Assembly: GCA_003427395.1 (NCBI GenBank)
Contig: BFEA01000374.1
Coordinates: 156,116-183,210, forward strand
Reading direction: 5' to 3'
DNA: 27,095 nucleotides
From: Chara braunii
Taxonomy: Eukaryota; Streptophyta; Charophyceae; Charales; Characeae
Positions 18,578 to 27,095 of the stretch are shown here, piece by piece. The translations under genes and the position numbers were made by a program. Each line of letters starts with the position of its first letter. Position 1 is the stretch's first letter. The notes beneath the pieces are model-generated. The model saw nothing but the letters and a program-made list of their open reading frames with translations, did not search any database and was not told where the DNA came from.

Positions 18578-19967
18578 GTCGGTCCGGAGCATCCACAACC
18601 ATACTCCGCTGAACAGCAGGTCGAGATCGATAGAAGGCTGGCGGAGAAGAAGGAGAAGGAGGAGAAAAAGGAGGAAAAGAGGAAGAAGAAAGAGGAGGGA
18701 AAAAAGAGGTTGGAAAAAGAGAGAAGGGAATTGGAGGAGAAGCTAAAAACGCTGGAAAAACAGAAACAGCAGGTTGAAGTGGTAGAAGAAGAAGAAGAGG
18801 AGGAGGTGAGGCTGGACGACCCCAGGCATAGGGTTGAAGGAGGTATGCGAACCGAAAGGGGAGAGTCCAGTCAGCTGCACTTCTACCCACTTGACACCTA
18901 GACATGGATGGAGAAGTTTAGGTTTAGGAAGGATGAGTGGGTAGAAGAGTTGGAGGCCGGGAGGGACGAACTCAGAGCTAAGTTGGAGGCGTCAGACAAC
19001 TACGCAGAGAGGGAACTGCTGATGCAGGAGAGGGAACATGAATTGCATCAGCGGCTCCTGATAAAGAAAAGGGCGGTACTGGATGAGAAGAGGAGATTGA
19101 AAGTTGAGGGGGAAGAGATCGAACGTCAGCTGAAGGAGCAAAAAGGTCGTGAGGGTGAGTGGAAAGACGACCATACCCTCATGATTAACGCCTTGCTACA
19201 TACTAACCAAGAACTCGCCGCCATAAACAAGTCTGTCGTCCGACTCAAACAACACAATCACGAGTTCAAACGCACTTGGAACAACTATGTAAGTGCCGCT
19301 TTCCACCGAATAGAGGTTATGCACAACAATTGGAAGACAAATTCACCTCAAAGTTAGTGGATACTATCGCTGCAGTTAAGAAGGGTGGCGGTGGTGGAGG
19401 TGAAGACGGTGGAGGTGACGACGACGAAGGCCCAAAGAAGGAGGGGGACAAAAAGGTAGATCCTAATCAGTCGGAAGGGGGAGACAGGAGAGAGAGGATG
19501 AAAGTGAAGCTTCCCTAGATGAATAAAGGGAAGAAGGAAGATAACTTTTACTAGTGGGAGGTGCATATGGGCACATATCTGTATCCACACTTGATTCCAT
19601 ATTGAGACCGTGTCTTGATAGTGAGCTCGTGTCTTGGTAGGGATGCCGCCAATTTCGCCATCTCCCTGATGAAGGAAGAAGGCATGTTCGTCGATGATGG
19701 AATACTCCACACTCGCATAGAGGATTTCTTTAAGGCCATGAAGGAGAGGTTCAAGGACAAGAATCTGGCCCGACGCACAGAACACTTGATTCTCAATATA
19801 GCCGATCAGAAATGAAAGCGTGTCGCTGTGTTGAAAGCCACCATGGATGAGTTATTGCAATGTTCAGATCACGGTCTAACCCCCACTCAGGCTCTGAATA
19901 ACTTCGCGAGAGCGATGCCTGATCCCCTGAGAACCACTTTGTACGAAAGAGGACGGGATGCAATTTG
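18578..19967 (+). pseudogene. gag: gag of element D, copy 1 (coiled coil, Gly/Asp linker, capsid-like)
   Basis: The frame is open from 18578 (after a TGA) and starts with YSAEQQVEIDRRLAEKKEKE, then a very Lys/Glu-rich helix. It crosses a TAG at 18899 and continues as a coiled coil to 19357 (ELLMQEREHELHQRLL, VEGEEIERQLKEQKG, NALLHTNQELAAIN). A frameshift near 19330 leads to a Gly/Asp-rich linker (19384-19430), then a capsid-like part with DAANFAISLMKEEG, FFKAMKERFKDKNLARRTEH and LTPTQALNNFARAMPDPL, the kind of pattern seen in Ty3/gypsy gag capsids. Stops at 19516, near 19552, 19603 and 19813 interrupt it. Copy 2 has TGG at the places of 19516 and 19603. No zinc knuckle or pol follows. Assignment to gag is by pattern and context. 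Confidence 0.68.
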
Positions 19968-20046
19968 GCTTTTCACTTGTGAGCTTTCATGTGAATGTTC
20001 ATTGGTGTATGCGAGGGTGAACTTGACGAGTACTTGGCTCATTTCA
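19968..20046 (+). repeat. 79-bp LTR-end fragment of element D
   Basis: Matches 17330-17408 without gaps at about 69 of 79 positions and ends at the same CA. Here no primer-binding site follows; Lys/Glu-rich gag-like sequence starts directly at 20047. It marks the join between gag copies 1 and 2, and an open frame (19828-20229) reads straight through it. Confidence 0.88.
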
Positions 20047-21096
20047 GATAGGAGAAGAAGAAAGAGAAAGAGGAAAAAAAGAGAGAAAGAGCAGGAGATC
20101 AAAGAAAAATTGGAGCAGGAAAGGAAGAAGATGGAGGAGGAGAAAGAAAAGAAAGAGAGGGTAGATGAAGAAGAAGGAAGAAGAATTGAAAAGAGAGTTG
20201 GGAGGAAGAAGGAGGTGAAGGAGGATTAAAGCGAAGAAGGACTAGACAAGAAGGGGAGGAAGTGGTTGAGAGCAGCCATGTCGGTGAGTTGAGATTATGG
20301 CAGGTTGAAGATATAGACTGGGCGACGAAGTTTGGGTATCACACAGAGATGCCAGATAAGATGGAGCAAGAGAAAAATCCATTCACCATCAAAATGGCAT
20401 CTGCAGCAGACGATGAGGAGAGGGTGTTATTGTTGGAGGAGAGGAGGAGCAACCTTGACCAGCGTTTGGTTGAACAGAAAAGTAGAATATGAAGAGAAGA
20501 AGAGGTTGAAGGAAGAAGGGGAAAGGCTCCAGGCCCGACTGAAAGAACAAAGAAGGAAAGATGTAGAAGTCAAGGAAAGTTTGGGCCTCCTCACCGACAC
20601 CCTATTGCACACCACCCAAGAACTGGCTGCGCTGCAAAAATCCTTTGGGAAAGTAGAGCAACATCAGGAGAGTTCCAGGGTATATTGAACTTCTTCCTTA
20701 GTGCTTCCTCCAACATGATAGATAAAAGGATCTTTGACTACGCCCATCAACTAGACAGATTATTCAGAATATTATCGCGTCCATAGACTTAGGAGGTGGC
20801 GATGGTGGGGGTGATGGTGGAGATGATGGCGATGATAAAAAAGGGAAGGGTCCCATGAAAAGCCAAGTCTGAGGGAGGATAACGAAGGGAAAAGATGAAG
20901 GTTAAGATCCCTTGGACATACACTGGAAAGAGGGAGGAGAGCATTTTCCATCGAGAGGCGGCAATGGATTCATACCTGTATGCGCAGTTGACTCCGTACT
21001 GGGACTGCGTACTTATGGCAAGTTCTTGTCTAGGGGGAGACACAACAAACTTCACTATTTCTCTAGTAAAAGAGGCCGAGTGAGTATGTTGAAGGC
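20047..21096 (+). pseudogene. gag: gag of element D, copy 2
   Basis: Collinear with copy 1 but well diverged. It starts with a Lys/Glu-rich helix (RRRRKRKRKKREKEQEIKEK) ending at a TAA (20227), then EERVLLLEERRSNLDQRLVE, a shift near 20480, and KRLKEEGERLQARLKEQRRK with LLTDTLLHTTQELAAL, matching HALLHTNQELAAIN-type sequence of copy 1. The Gly/Asp linker is near 20790-20840 in broken frames. The capsid start is at 20895-21083 (PWTYTGKREESIFHREAAMD, LTPYWDCVLMASSCLGGD) and ends at TGA about 21081. The rest of the capsid is absent. It joins element C through a 39-bp duplication. Confidence 0.68.
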
Positions 21097-21135
21097 CTAG
21101 GGGGAGATGCAACAAGCTTCACTATTTCGCTAGTA
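21030..21135 (+). repeat. Direct 39-bp duplication at the D/C junction
   Basis: 21030-21068 and 21097-21135 (both CTAGGGGGAGA...CTAGTA) match at 35 of 39 positions. The second copy runs directly into gag sequence of element C, so it marks the breakpoint. Confidence 0.85.
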
Positions 21136-22250
21136 CCATCGCCAGGGCAAGCTCAGGTTAGCGTGCAACATCCTGTCTCAGTGGCTATGCAGCCACTGCA
21201 GCAATCTCGTGGGCCAATCCAGCCTATGTAGTGGATGCCCAAGATTCCCTTGCTGAGTCCTAAACCTTTTTCTAGCGACAAGAAAAAGGATGAGGACCTG
21301 GACACATGGGTGAGGATTGTGCCTACCTTTATGAGGCACAAGCTCACAAGGCCAGAGCAGGAAGTTATAGTTACTGCCTCCTTTTTGGAGGGATCGGCAA
21401 CAAGATGGTTAAACGGCCGAGTGCAGTAGCAGGGCTATGGTCAAAACTTTGATGCCTGGGCCCAGGCCCAGACATTAGAGGACTTCGTATGGACTGTGTA
21501 CAACAGGTGCATGACCCTCAAGGGGCTCAAAAGGCCACTGACGCAATCAACGGTCTCGGTTTCAAACAGTACCGGACTGTGCGACAAGTCATAGACGCCG
21601 TAGAACGTCTGATCGTAGTACTTGGTGTGCGCTATGACCCACAGGTACTCCTCACGGATTATTTGCGATGTCTGCCCACAGACGTCAAGAATAAATTGGT
21701 GGATGAGGCCAACATCGACATCCATAACTTCGCTTCTTTCAGCAAGAAAGCCTTGGACATAGAGGCTAAGCTTGGGTCCGCTCATCGGGGTCAAATAAAT
21801 GGTAGGAAGAAGAAACTTCCCCAAGACTGGAGGAAGAAAGGCAATCTCATGTTTGTCGACCATGATGGTCAAGCGACGGAGATTGATGACTTCCCTAACT
21901 ATAGGGAAGACGCAGAGCAGGATGGGGCTAGTGAGACTTCGGACGGGGGAGTCGTGGCACCCATCAAAGAAAAGACTAGGGGGACCGGGAAGCAGAAGGT
22001 AGGCCGGTCCAAGGGTCAGGGCGACCAAGGAACACCCGCCTGGGTGAAACTTGGTTTATATTTCGAGGTGTGGAGGGACCGAGTTGCTAGTGGTACTTGT
22101 CTAAACTGTGGCAACTATGACCACAAGTCCAGGACTTGTCGAGGCAAGAAGGTCACCACGAAGGTAGCCTCTCCAATAGTGGTGGGCTAATCTTCGAACC
22201 CTAGTGGTGCTTCTGCGAGCACTTCGCAGGGAAATACCTCGGGCCAGTAG
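21136..22250 (+). pseudogene. gag: gag of element C, N-terminus missing
   Basis: Starts in the linker before the capsid (QPLQQSRGPIQPM, TAG at 21229), then KPFSSDKKKDEDLDTWVRIV and VTASFLEGSATRWLNGRVQ with TAG at 21427. After a shift near 21490-21520 a long clean frame (21489-22190) carries the rest of the capsid (RYDPQVLLTDYLRCLPTDV), a basic segment (NGRKKKLPQDWRKKG) and an intact CCHC zinc knuckle, CLNCGNYDHKSRTC (22098-22139). TAA at 22188 ends it; past that codon the frame is open to 22248, through the frameshift heptamer. The coiled-coil N-terminus seen in A is absent. The best preserved capsid-knuckle frame of the A/C family in this window. Confidence 0.87.
22229..22235 (+). promoter_or_regulatory. 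Putative -1 ribosomal frameshift heptamer, gag/pol of C
   Basis: GGGAAAT reads G GGA AAT in the gag frame set by the zinc knuckle. A -1 slip enters the protease frame (22253-22747), which has no ATG before its protease part. The site aligns without gaps to GGGAAAC of A. A TAA at 22188 now blocks gag 39 nt upstream, probably a later mutation. Confidence 0.58.
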
Positions 22251-22920
22251 GAGTGTTAGCCGCTCTTACTCGTGCTGAAGTGGTAACGTTGCCTTCACCA
22301 CTTCAGGCGTTGCCCAAGGCTAGTGACCCATCCATCGCCCCACAAACACATTCAGACCCACCGATGCTCTCTTCGAGAGATGTGTCTAAGTCCCTAGAAG
22401 AGTTACAAATTGAGTGGTCAAGGAAGGACCCCAGGGACTCTTGGGCGATGATTAGCAAAGGTCCTAGGGGTGAACATTTCGTGGTAGAGGTTGATGTAGG
22501 TGGCCGTAAAGTGGGCACCTTCGTAGACATAGGCTCTACACGGAATTTCATCAGTCGTGCTTGTGTGGACAGATTGCACTTAGGGGACCAAGTGCAGCGG
22601 TTTAGCAGATCTGTAGCCTCTACGTTAGCCAACAAGCACAATATGATTGTCCAAGACTATGTCAAGGACATAGTCTGTACCTTCTCCTATGGAGGAGGGG
22701 AACTGAGACAAAATCTTGTTCCTCGTCAGCGACCAACTGCCATTTGATATGCTACTAGGCCTGTACTACCTCGAGGTTGCTTAACCTCAGTTCGATTGGG
22801 ATAGGAAGGTGATGGTTCACAAGTTACCCAATGGTAGAATCGTTAGACTGCAGAAGTTCAAAGCTAGCAGTTTAGTGGAAAACTACGGGTGCACGCGTGC
22901 ATCCTCTTTCTATAACTACT
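22236..22920 (+). pseudogene. Protease region of element C
   Basis: The frame 22253-22747 begins without an ATG (VLAALTRAEVV) and holds GEHFVVEVDVGGRKVGTF and the active-site segment VDIGSTRNFIS (about 22525-22557), again D-I-G-S-T as in A. A small deletion near 22710 shifts the frame, so the second protease block (LPFDMLLGLYYLEVA) is read in another frame and ends at a TAA (near 22782) where A has a Lys codon. Confidence 0.84.
22276..22305 (+). other. Hairpin downstream of the gag/pol heptamer of C
   Basis: TGAAGTGGT (22276-22284) and ACCACTTCA (22297-22305) form a perfect 9-bp stem with a 12-nt loop, 40 nt after the heptamer, the same geometry as in A. The pair next to the loop is T-A here and G-C in A. 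Confidence 0.45.
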
Positions 22921-22942
22921 ATAACATAATCGCGAGGAGGGC

Positions 22943-23778
22943 ATGTACCTAGTCTTTGTCTTTGAAAAAGGAGAGGCTGTAAAATCACCCCCAGAGATAA
23001 AAGCGTTTTTTTCTCAGTATCCAAACCTTCTTGAGGAACCAGTAGTGTGGTAGAAAGGGAGGTTGTCCATGCGATACAAGTCGTCCCGAGTAGCAAAGTA
23101 CCTAGAGACTGGTCTATAGGATGTCTCCTGTGGAGTTGGATGAGCTCCGCCGCCATCTCTAAGAGATGACAGAGAAGGGATGGATTTGGCCTAGTACCTC
23201 TCCTTATGGCGCACCACTCTTCTTCGCTCCAAAGAAGGGAGGTACACTAAGGATGTGCATTGACTATAGGGGGCTCAATGCCATCACCGTTAAGAACGTG
23301 CAGCCCCTACCCCGCATCGACGACCTATTTGATAGAGTGCAGGGATGCCAGATCTGAAGTCCGGATACCATCAAATTGTCGTTAGACCTGAGGACCAGCA
23401 CAAAACCGCTTTCCAAACCAGGTACGGTCTGTACGAGTTTGTGGTGATGCCCTTTGGCCTATGCAATGCACCTGGGATATTCCAGCACGCGATGAATAGA
23501 ATCCTTCATGATTACTTAGACAAGTTCATTGTCGTGTACCTCGGCGATATCCTTATCTTTAGTAAAACTCTAGAGGAGCACAATGAGCACTTGAAAATAG
23601 TGCTAGGTCTCGTAAGGCAGCACCAGTACAAGGTCAATTTGGAGAAATGCGAGTTCGGTCGCACCAAGATCTTGTACCTGGGTCATGAAATTTTTGCGGA
23701 TGGGTTGAGGCTGGACGATGCCAAAGTGGCCAGCATACGTGACTGGCCCAAACCTCAGACTGTTACTGAGGCTTAGGG
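22943..23778 (+). pseudogene. Reverse transcriptase of element C
   Basis: The linker starts MYLVFVFEKGEAVKSPPEI at 22943 and breaks near 23050; a TAA lies at about 23160. RT blocks follow at 23166-23357 ([25 protein letters not shown]). About 16 bases are missing next to the first catalytic Asp, and the frame resumes at 23345 with [21 protein letters not shown] and YLGHEIFADGL. The active site reads YLGD (23537-23548; GGC at 23543-23545): the first Asp of YxDD is Gly, so polymerase activity is lost independently of the frameshifts. The frame ends at TAG (23774), where about 10 bases are missing relative to A. Confidence 0.9.
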
Positions 23779-24300
23779 ATGACGGGCTACTATCGTCCGT
23801 TTGTCAAAAACTATAGTACTGTAGCTTCCCCATTAACAAAGCTAACCCGCCTTGACACCCATTGGGAGTGGACCGAAGAGTGTGAAGCAAGCTTCAAAAA
23901 ATTGAAGTATGCCCTGACACACTATGAAGTCCTCAAACTTCCAGATCTTGAACAACCCTTTGTAGTGACACAGACACCAGCCAATATGGCATATTCGCGG
24001 TCCTTGCGCAAAAGGAGGGCAAAAAGTTAAGGTCCATCGAGTACATGAGCAAAAAGCTAGCAAAGTCCACGTATGACCGTGAACTTTATGCCCTCTATAG
24101 AGCGTTGGTCCATTGGAGACACTATCTCCTAGGCAGATTCTTCTACTTGAGATCTGACCATGAGACTTTGCGCTGGATCAAGACTCAGCCCATACTCTCT
24201 AATGCACTCAAAAGGTGGATTCAAGTGATACACATGTATGACTATCAACTTGACCCAATCGAGGGAGAGTATAACAAAGTGGCTGATGCACTATCGCGTA
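23779..24300 (+). pseudogene. RNase H of element C
   Basis: MTGYYRPFVKNYSTVASPLT opens the frame 23779-24030. A slip near 23970 damages the block with the first catalytic Asp (FVVTQTPAN where A has FIVTTDASQ). The domain resumes in the frame from 24045 with SKKLAKSTYDRELYALYRAL (Glu present; about five residues fewer than A before it), LRSDHETLRWI and VADALSR. Three of four acidic residues are readable in one frame. Confidence 0.85.
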
Positions 24301-25328
24301 GGGTAGATTTTTTGGGCGCACCCCTGACTGAGTTTGGGATATTTGAGGATGTAACTCGATCCATGGTGGAAGCCTATTGGGAAAATGCAGTGATCTCAGA
24401 GATCCTTCGTAAGTTAGAAGCTAAAGACAAAGTTACTTCTGATGAATTTATGGTGGTTGATGGCTTGTTGTTTCTTGAAAAGGTTGGGAATAAAAGACTG
24501 TGTGTACCTGATAGAGAGTCTTTGCGTAGTTTGTTTTTAGGAGAATGTCATGATGCAAGTGGTCATTTCAGCTATAGGAAAACATCAGCTAACCTAGTGC
24601 AGAGATTCTGGTGGTCTTCTATGATGCAAGATGCTAAAAGATACGTTGAAACCTGCCAGGTTTGTCAACGGGACAAACCTAGGACTCAGGCTCCACTTGG
24701 GCTTATCAAGCCGTTGCCGATCCCTGAAGGTCCTGGTCAGAGTGTGTCCATGGACTTCATGGATACTCTTGTGACCAGCAGGTGTGAAAAGAGACACATC
24801 TTCGTTATAGTGGACCGGTTTTCCAAGTATGCAAGACTAATCACTATGCCAGAGACCGCTAAAACTGACTAGGTTATCTCGCTGTTTAAGAATAACTGGG
24901 TACGGGACTTTGGTTTACCGAAGTCCATTGTCGGCGACCAGGATGTTCGCTTTACAAGTGAACTGTGACAAAACACTGCCCAGTAGATGGGTACTCGACT
25001 ACAGATGATATCAGGAAATCACCGTGAGTCAAATGGTCAGGCGAAACAAATGAACCGAGTAGTGCAGCACTTGCTAAGGCACTACATCAAGCCAAGTCAG
25101 GATGACTGGGACGAGAAATTGCCTCTCGTCGCCAGCCTGTATAACAACGTTGTGCATAGCGCTACTGGTATGACTCCCAGCCAACTGCATCTTGGTTGGA
25201 AGTCTAGGTCCACCCTTGATTTCCTACTCCCTGAGAATCAGTCAACTGCGGTACCTGGCAGCATAGAATTCGCTGTCAAGTACGAACAGATGCTGCAGCA
25301 GGCTGTTGAACACATTAGAAAATCTTAG
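24301..25328 (+). pseudogene. Integrase zinc-binding and core domains of element C
   Basis: The frame 24045-24872 continues from RNase H into the HHCC domain (ECHDASGH, ETCQVCQRDK) and the core start SMDFMDTLVTS with the first Asp, ending at a TAG (24870). The second Asp is in GDQDVRFTS (near 24935). Stops at 24967 (TGA, where A has TGG) and 24991 (TAG, where A has CAA) follow. The catalytic Glu position in ESNGQAKQMNR is Lys (AAA 25044-25046). The frame 24987-25328 ends at TAG 25326-25328, the same stop A has at 6955. Confidence 0.88.
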
Positions 25329-25334
25329 GATGCT

Positions 25335-25887
25335 ATGATTGCATCTGAGAACAAGCATAAACGGCCTTCTAGTTTTCAGGTAGGGGACAAAGTCTGGGTT
25401 AAGTCATCTGAATTGGGGCAGGAGTTGGGAATTTCACGAGAGCTAATGCCACAGTATTTTGGTCCCTGGGAGGTCCTAAACGTAGTTGGGGGTCCGATGG
25501 ATGGACCTTCCTACGTGATTCGCATCCCACCTCATCTCCGCACACACCCTGTTTTTCACGCCTCAAAGCTGGCACCTTTCGCAGAGACTGCACAGTTTCC
25601 CTCCAGACGGTCAATGCTGGCCCCAACCATGGACGGTGAAGTTGACATCGATGAGATTGTGGAGCATCGGGTGATGCCAGTACCTAAACCTCCCGGCAGT
25701 CCTGTCCTCCCAAACCAAGGATGCAATATCGTCTCAGATTCAGACATCATATTGATCCCAGTGAAGATCGGTGGTTCACTGAGAAGAGCTCCAGCGAACA
25801 GCGCCCCAAGTGATTGCAGGCTACGAAAGAGAGCTCAAGGGAAAGTTGCCTGCAGATTAGAAGACTTCTCAGGGGAATATCGCAGTA
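25335..25887 (+). pseudogene. Integrase C-terminal GPY/F and chromodomain-like module of element C
   Basis: In phase with the core but behind the shared TAG. MIASENKHKRPSSFQVGDKV, QYFGPWEVLNVVG and FHASKLAPF match A closely. The open frame runs on to 25928, but after about 25695 it is out of phase: the chromodomain-like residues (QYRLRFRHHIDPSEDRWFT) are in another frame, and a second slip near 25790 moves the last part again. The final 75 or so residues of the open frame are therefore not real protein. Confidence 0.8.
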
Positions 25888-25900
25888 AAGGAGGAGGGAA
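25884..25900 (+). other. Polypurine tract of element C
   Basis: AGTAAAGGAGGAGGGAA lies directly before the LTR start TGCGAGGATG, corresponding to AAGGGGGATGGAA of A. Confidence 0.82.
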
Positions 25901-25948
25901 TGCGAGGATGTGGCTCCTCGGCGCCTAAGGGGCCCTTGGTGTCGATGT

Positions 25949-25971
25949 GCCCGCCCTAAGTGAAGGCGGGC
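25949..25971 (+). other. Conserved perfect hairpin near the start of the C LTR
   Basis: GCCCGCC (25949-25955) and GGCGGGC (25965-25971) around the loop CTAAGTGAA, identical in stem and loop to 7598-7620 in the LTR of A. Confidence 0.7.
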
Positions 25972-26268
25972 CTTGCAAATCACGAGAGGCCCAATGCTGT
26001 CGATTTCGTATTTGGGGTGCAGGCAGTTGTGGCGCGTCAATTGGTTGAGGGAACCCAGGACCCGAGCTGCAAATATTTTGACACGGCCTTCCGGGCCTTT
26101 TATGAAATGCAGGCCCTGGGCAAGAATCGCAGCTCATACACAGACAGTTGGGAGGCCCAACCGAACGAGGCCCAGCAGCTGCAACAGAGGCACATCCTCC
26201 TGGGGCCTACCGGAAGCTTCTGGGCGCTGGCCCAGCCCAGCCAGTCCGCAGGGCAGGCAGACTTTTTC

Positions 26269-26276
26269 CATATAGG
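26269..26276 (+). promoter_or_regulatory. Candidate TATA box in the LTR of C
   Basis: CATATAGG sits in a GC-rich surrounding at the place that corresponds to the TATA-like motif of the LTR of A. Inferred from motif and conservation. Confidence 0.4.
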
Positions 26277-26888
26277 AAAGAGCTCACTGCCTGGAGGGAC
26301 ATTCGGGCACTTGCAAGCTAGCGGCAGCGCTGCTGGAGCAGAGTCTCGCGGGCTGCTGCTTGCGCTAAGGCAAGGTGCTGCGCATGTGCGGTCGTGTATG
26401 AAGCAGGGCACTGCTGAGGGCAGCGCCTAGCTGGCTGGGGCTTGGTTATACAGCAAGGCGGGGGGTGGTCTTCGGGTGTACAGAGGGAAGACGTGGGTGG
26501 AAGACGAGGAAAAAGGCAGTAGGATGATGATGATGATGTGAGGGCACATACCTGGTATTGGCGATGGTCTGCATTGGACGGCATCTTCAAGTACTTCATT
26601 GGCTGCTGACGTCAACAGTTGCATTGTCAATTAATAGGCAGATAGTAGCTGTGTAGGGAGTAGGCTGGGCGCCGAGCGCCAAGTAGGGAGAAGAGCCTGG
26701 ATACTTATGTTGGTGGCGGCGAGAGAAAGCGCTCATTGACATTCGATTTTCAGTGTTACGATTCTCCACTGGTGTTATATTGGTGCAATGCCGCTTTCTG
26801 GACACTGTGATACTTATATGGCTTTCAAGTTTCAATGTGATTGTGCAATCTGGAATTTGTCATCTCGCTATTGCTCATTTTCCTTGCA

Positions 26889-27095
26889 CCGACAAAAGAA
26901 ACAAATAATAAAAAACTTTAAAAAAAACTTCTCAACTAGGCCATGGGCTACTTGGCACAATCAACAATGACAGACTAACTCTCAAAAACTGTGTACCATA
27001 ACACAGATACAAAGCACCTCTACAACCCCCTTATCCCACACACAATCAACCCCAAACCAACCACCCACCACTAATCCACTACCGAAGCAATAAAC
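26889..27095. other. Flanking tail: A-rich, then G-depleted, no gene
   Basis: After the LTR of C an A-rich stretch (26893-26930) is followed by sequence that is strongly poor in G on the plus strand (only about four G in the last 95 bases) and rich in A and C. I see no gene, repeat unit or telomere repeat in it. Confidence 0.6.

Larger units (their letters stand above)
16451..21135 (+). mobile_element. Element D: gag-only LTR retroelement remnants (two diverged copies joined)
   Basis: An LTR right end at 17408 is followed at once by a tRNA-iMet primer site, then a leader and a gag with coiled coil and capsid-like parts (D1). A 79-bp piece that matches the LTR end is found again at 19968-20046, followed by a second, diverged gag (D2) that stops near 21085. 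No protease, RT or integrase belongs to it. It could be a gag-only (TR-GAG-like) element with a truncated second LTR, or two truncated elements joined by recombination. The left boundary, about 16451, is a guess based on base composition. Confidence 0.65.
21136..26888 (+). mobile_element. Element C: Ty3/gypsy element, sister of A, 5' end missing
   Basis: From about 21136 to 26888 this region aligns with A from the middle of gag through the 3' LTR: same domains, same order, same gag/pol arrangement, similar polypurine tract and LTR termini (TGCGAGGATG at the start, CCTTGCA at the end). The 5' LTR, primer site, leader and gag N-terminus are replaced by D sequence. Many stops, frameshifts and active-site substitutions are present. 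Compared with A it is a clearly diverged copy of the same family. Confidence 0.92.
25901..26888 (+). repeat. 3' LTR of element C (988 bp)
   Basis: Bounded by the polypurine tract and by a CCTTGCA end like that of A. It shares with A's LTR the G/C hairpin (25949-25971), the CATATAGG TATA candidate (26269-26276), a GGCGCC-rich block near 26670 and the end region TGTGATTGTGCAATCTGGA (compare 637-656), but is otherwise diverged. It has a short GAT repeat at about 26523-26537. No 5' partner is present, so age and target-site duplication cannot be read. Confidence 0.85.

Noticed and set aside
27001-27095. Telomere-like C/A-rich end
   Set aside because: There is no regular CCCTAAA-type repeat, only a compositional likeness.
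1-27095. tRNA, rRNA, CRISPR array, bacterial defence or operon structures
   Set aside because: None are visible. The tRNA-like strings are primer-binding sites, and all repeats are LTR-related or simple repeats.

Overview
This window is eukaryotic, repeat-derived DNA made almost entirely of decayed LTR retrotransposons of the Ty3/gypsy (Metaviridae) type. I see no intact host gene, no RNA gene, no CRISPR array and no bacterial-type operon. Both recognisable primer-binding sites match the 3' end of plant-type initiator-Met tRNA, and two elements end in an integrase-linked chromodomain, so a green-plant lineage is likely. A large, repeat-rich charophyte such as Chara would fit, but that species guess is inference only.

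Layout, left to right. Element A (1-8597) has a truncated 5' LTR (1-686), a tRNA-iMet primer-binding site (690), a 1.4 kb leader, a gag with an Ala-rich and coiled-coil N-terminus, then PR, RT, RNase H, IN and a C-terminal chromodomain-like module, a polypurine tract and a complete 3' LTR (7524-8597). Element B (8598 to about 15177, right end undefined) is a different chromovirus lineage with C/T-rich coding DNA. Its gag has a CCHC knuckle, its RT/RNase H/IN are broken and its tail carries a clear chromodomain. It starts directly at the end of A's LTR, so A may have jumped into B. Region 15178 to about 16450 has no recognisable gene. Element D (about 16450-21135) supplies an LTR end with a long GA microsatellite, a second iMet primer-binding site, a leader and two diverged gag copies joined through a 79-bp LTR-end fragment; no pol follows. 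Element C (21136-26888) is a diverged relative of A that has lost its 5' LTR and gag N-terminus but keeps gag to IN, a polypurine tract and a 3' LTR. A short A-rich, then G-depleted tail closes the window.

All the elements are dead: each has several in-frame stops and frameshifts, and catalytic residues are lost (YLGD in the RT of C, YQDE in the RT of B, missing or replaced integrase acidic residues in A, B and C).

Comparing A with C, two diverged copies of one family, gives the most interesting signals. A canonical -1 frameshift heptamer (GGGAAAC in A, GGGAAAT in C) sits at the same place in the gag/pol junction, in the right frame in both, with a 9-bp hairpin exactly 40 nt downstream that shows one compensatory base-pair change. 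The two copies also share an in-frame UAG between the IN core and IN C-terminus, a non-canonical D-I-G-S-T protease motif, and a perfect G/C hairpin near the start of the LTR. In B, a roughly 107-bp piece of the RT-RNase H connection is inverted in place, and the RNase H carries a proline-rich insertion.
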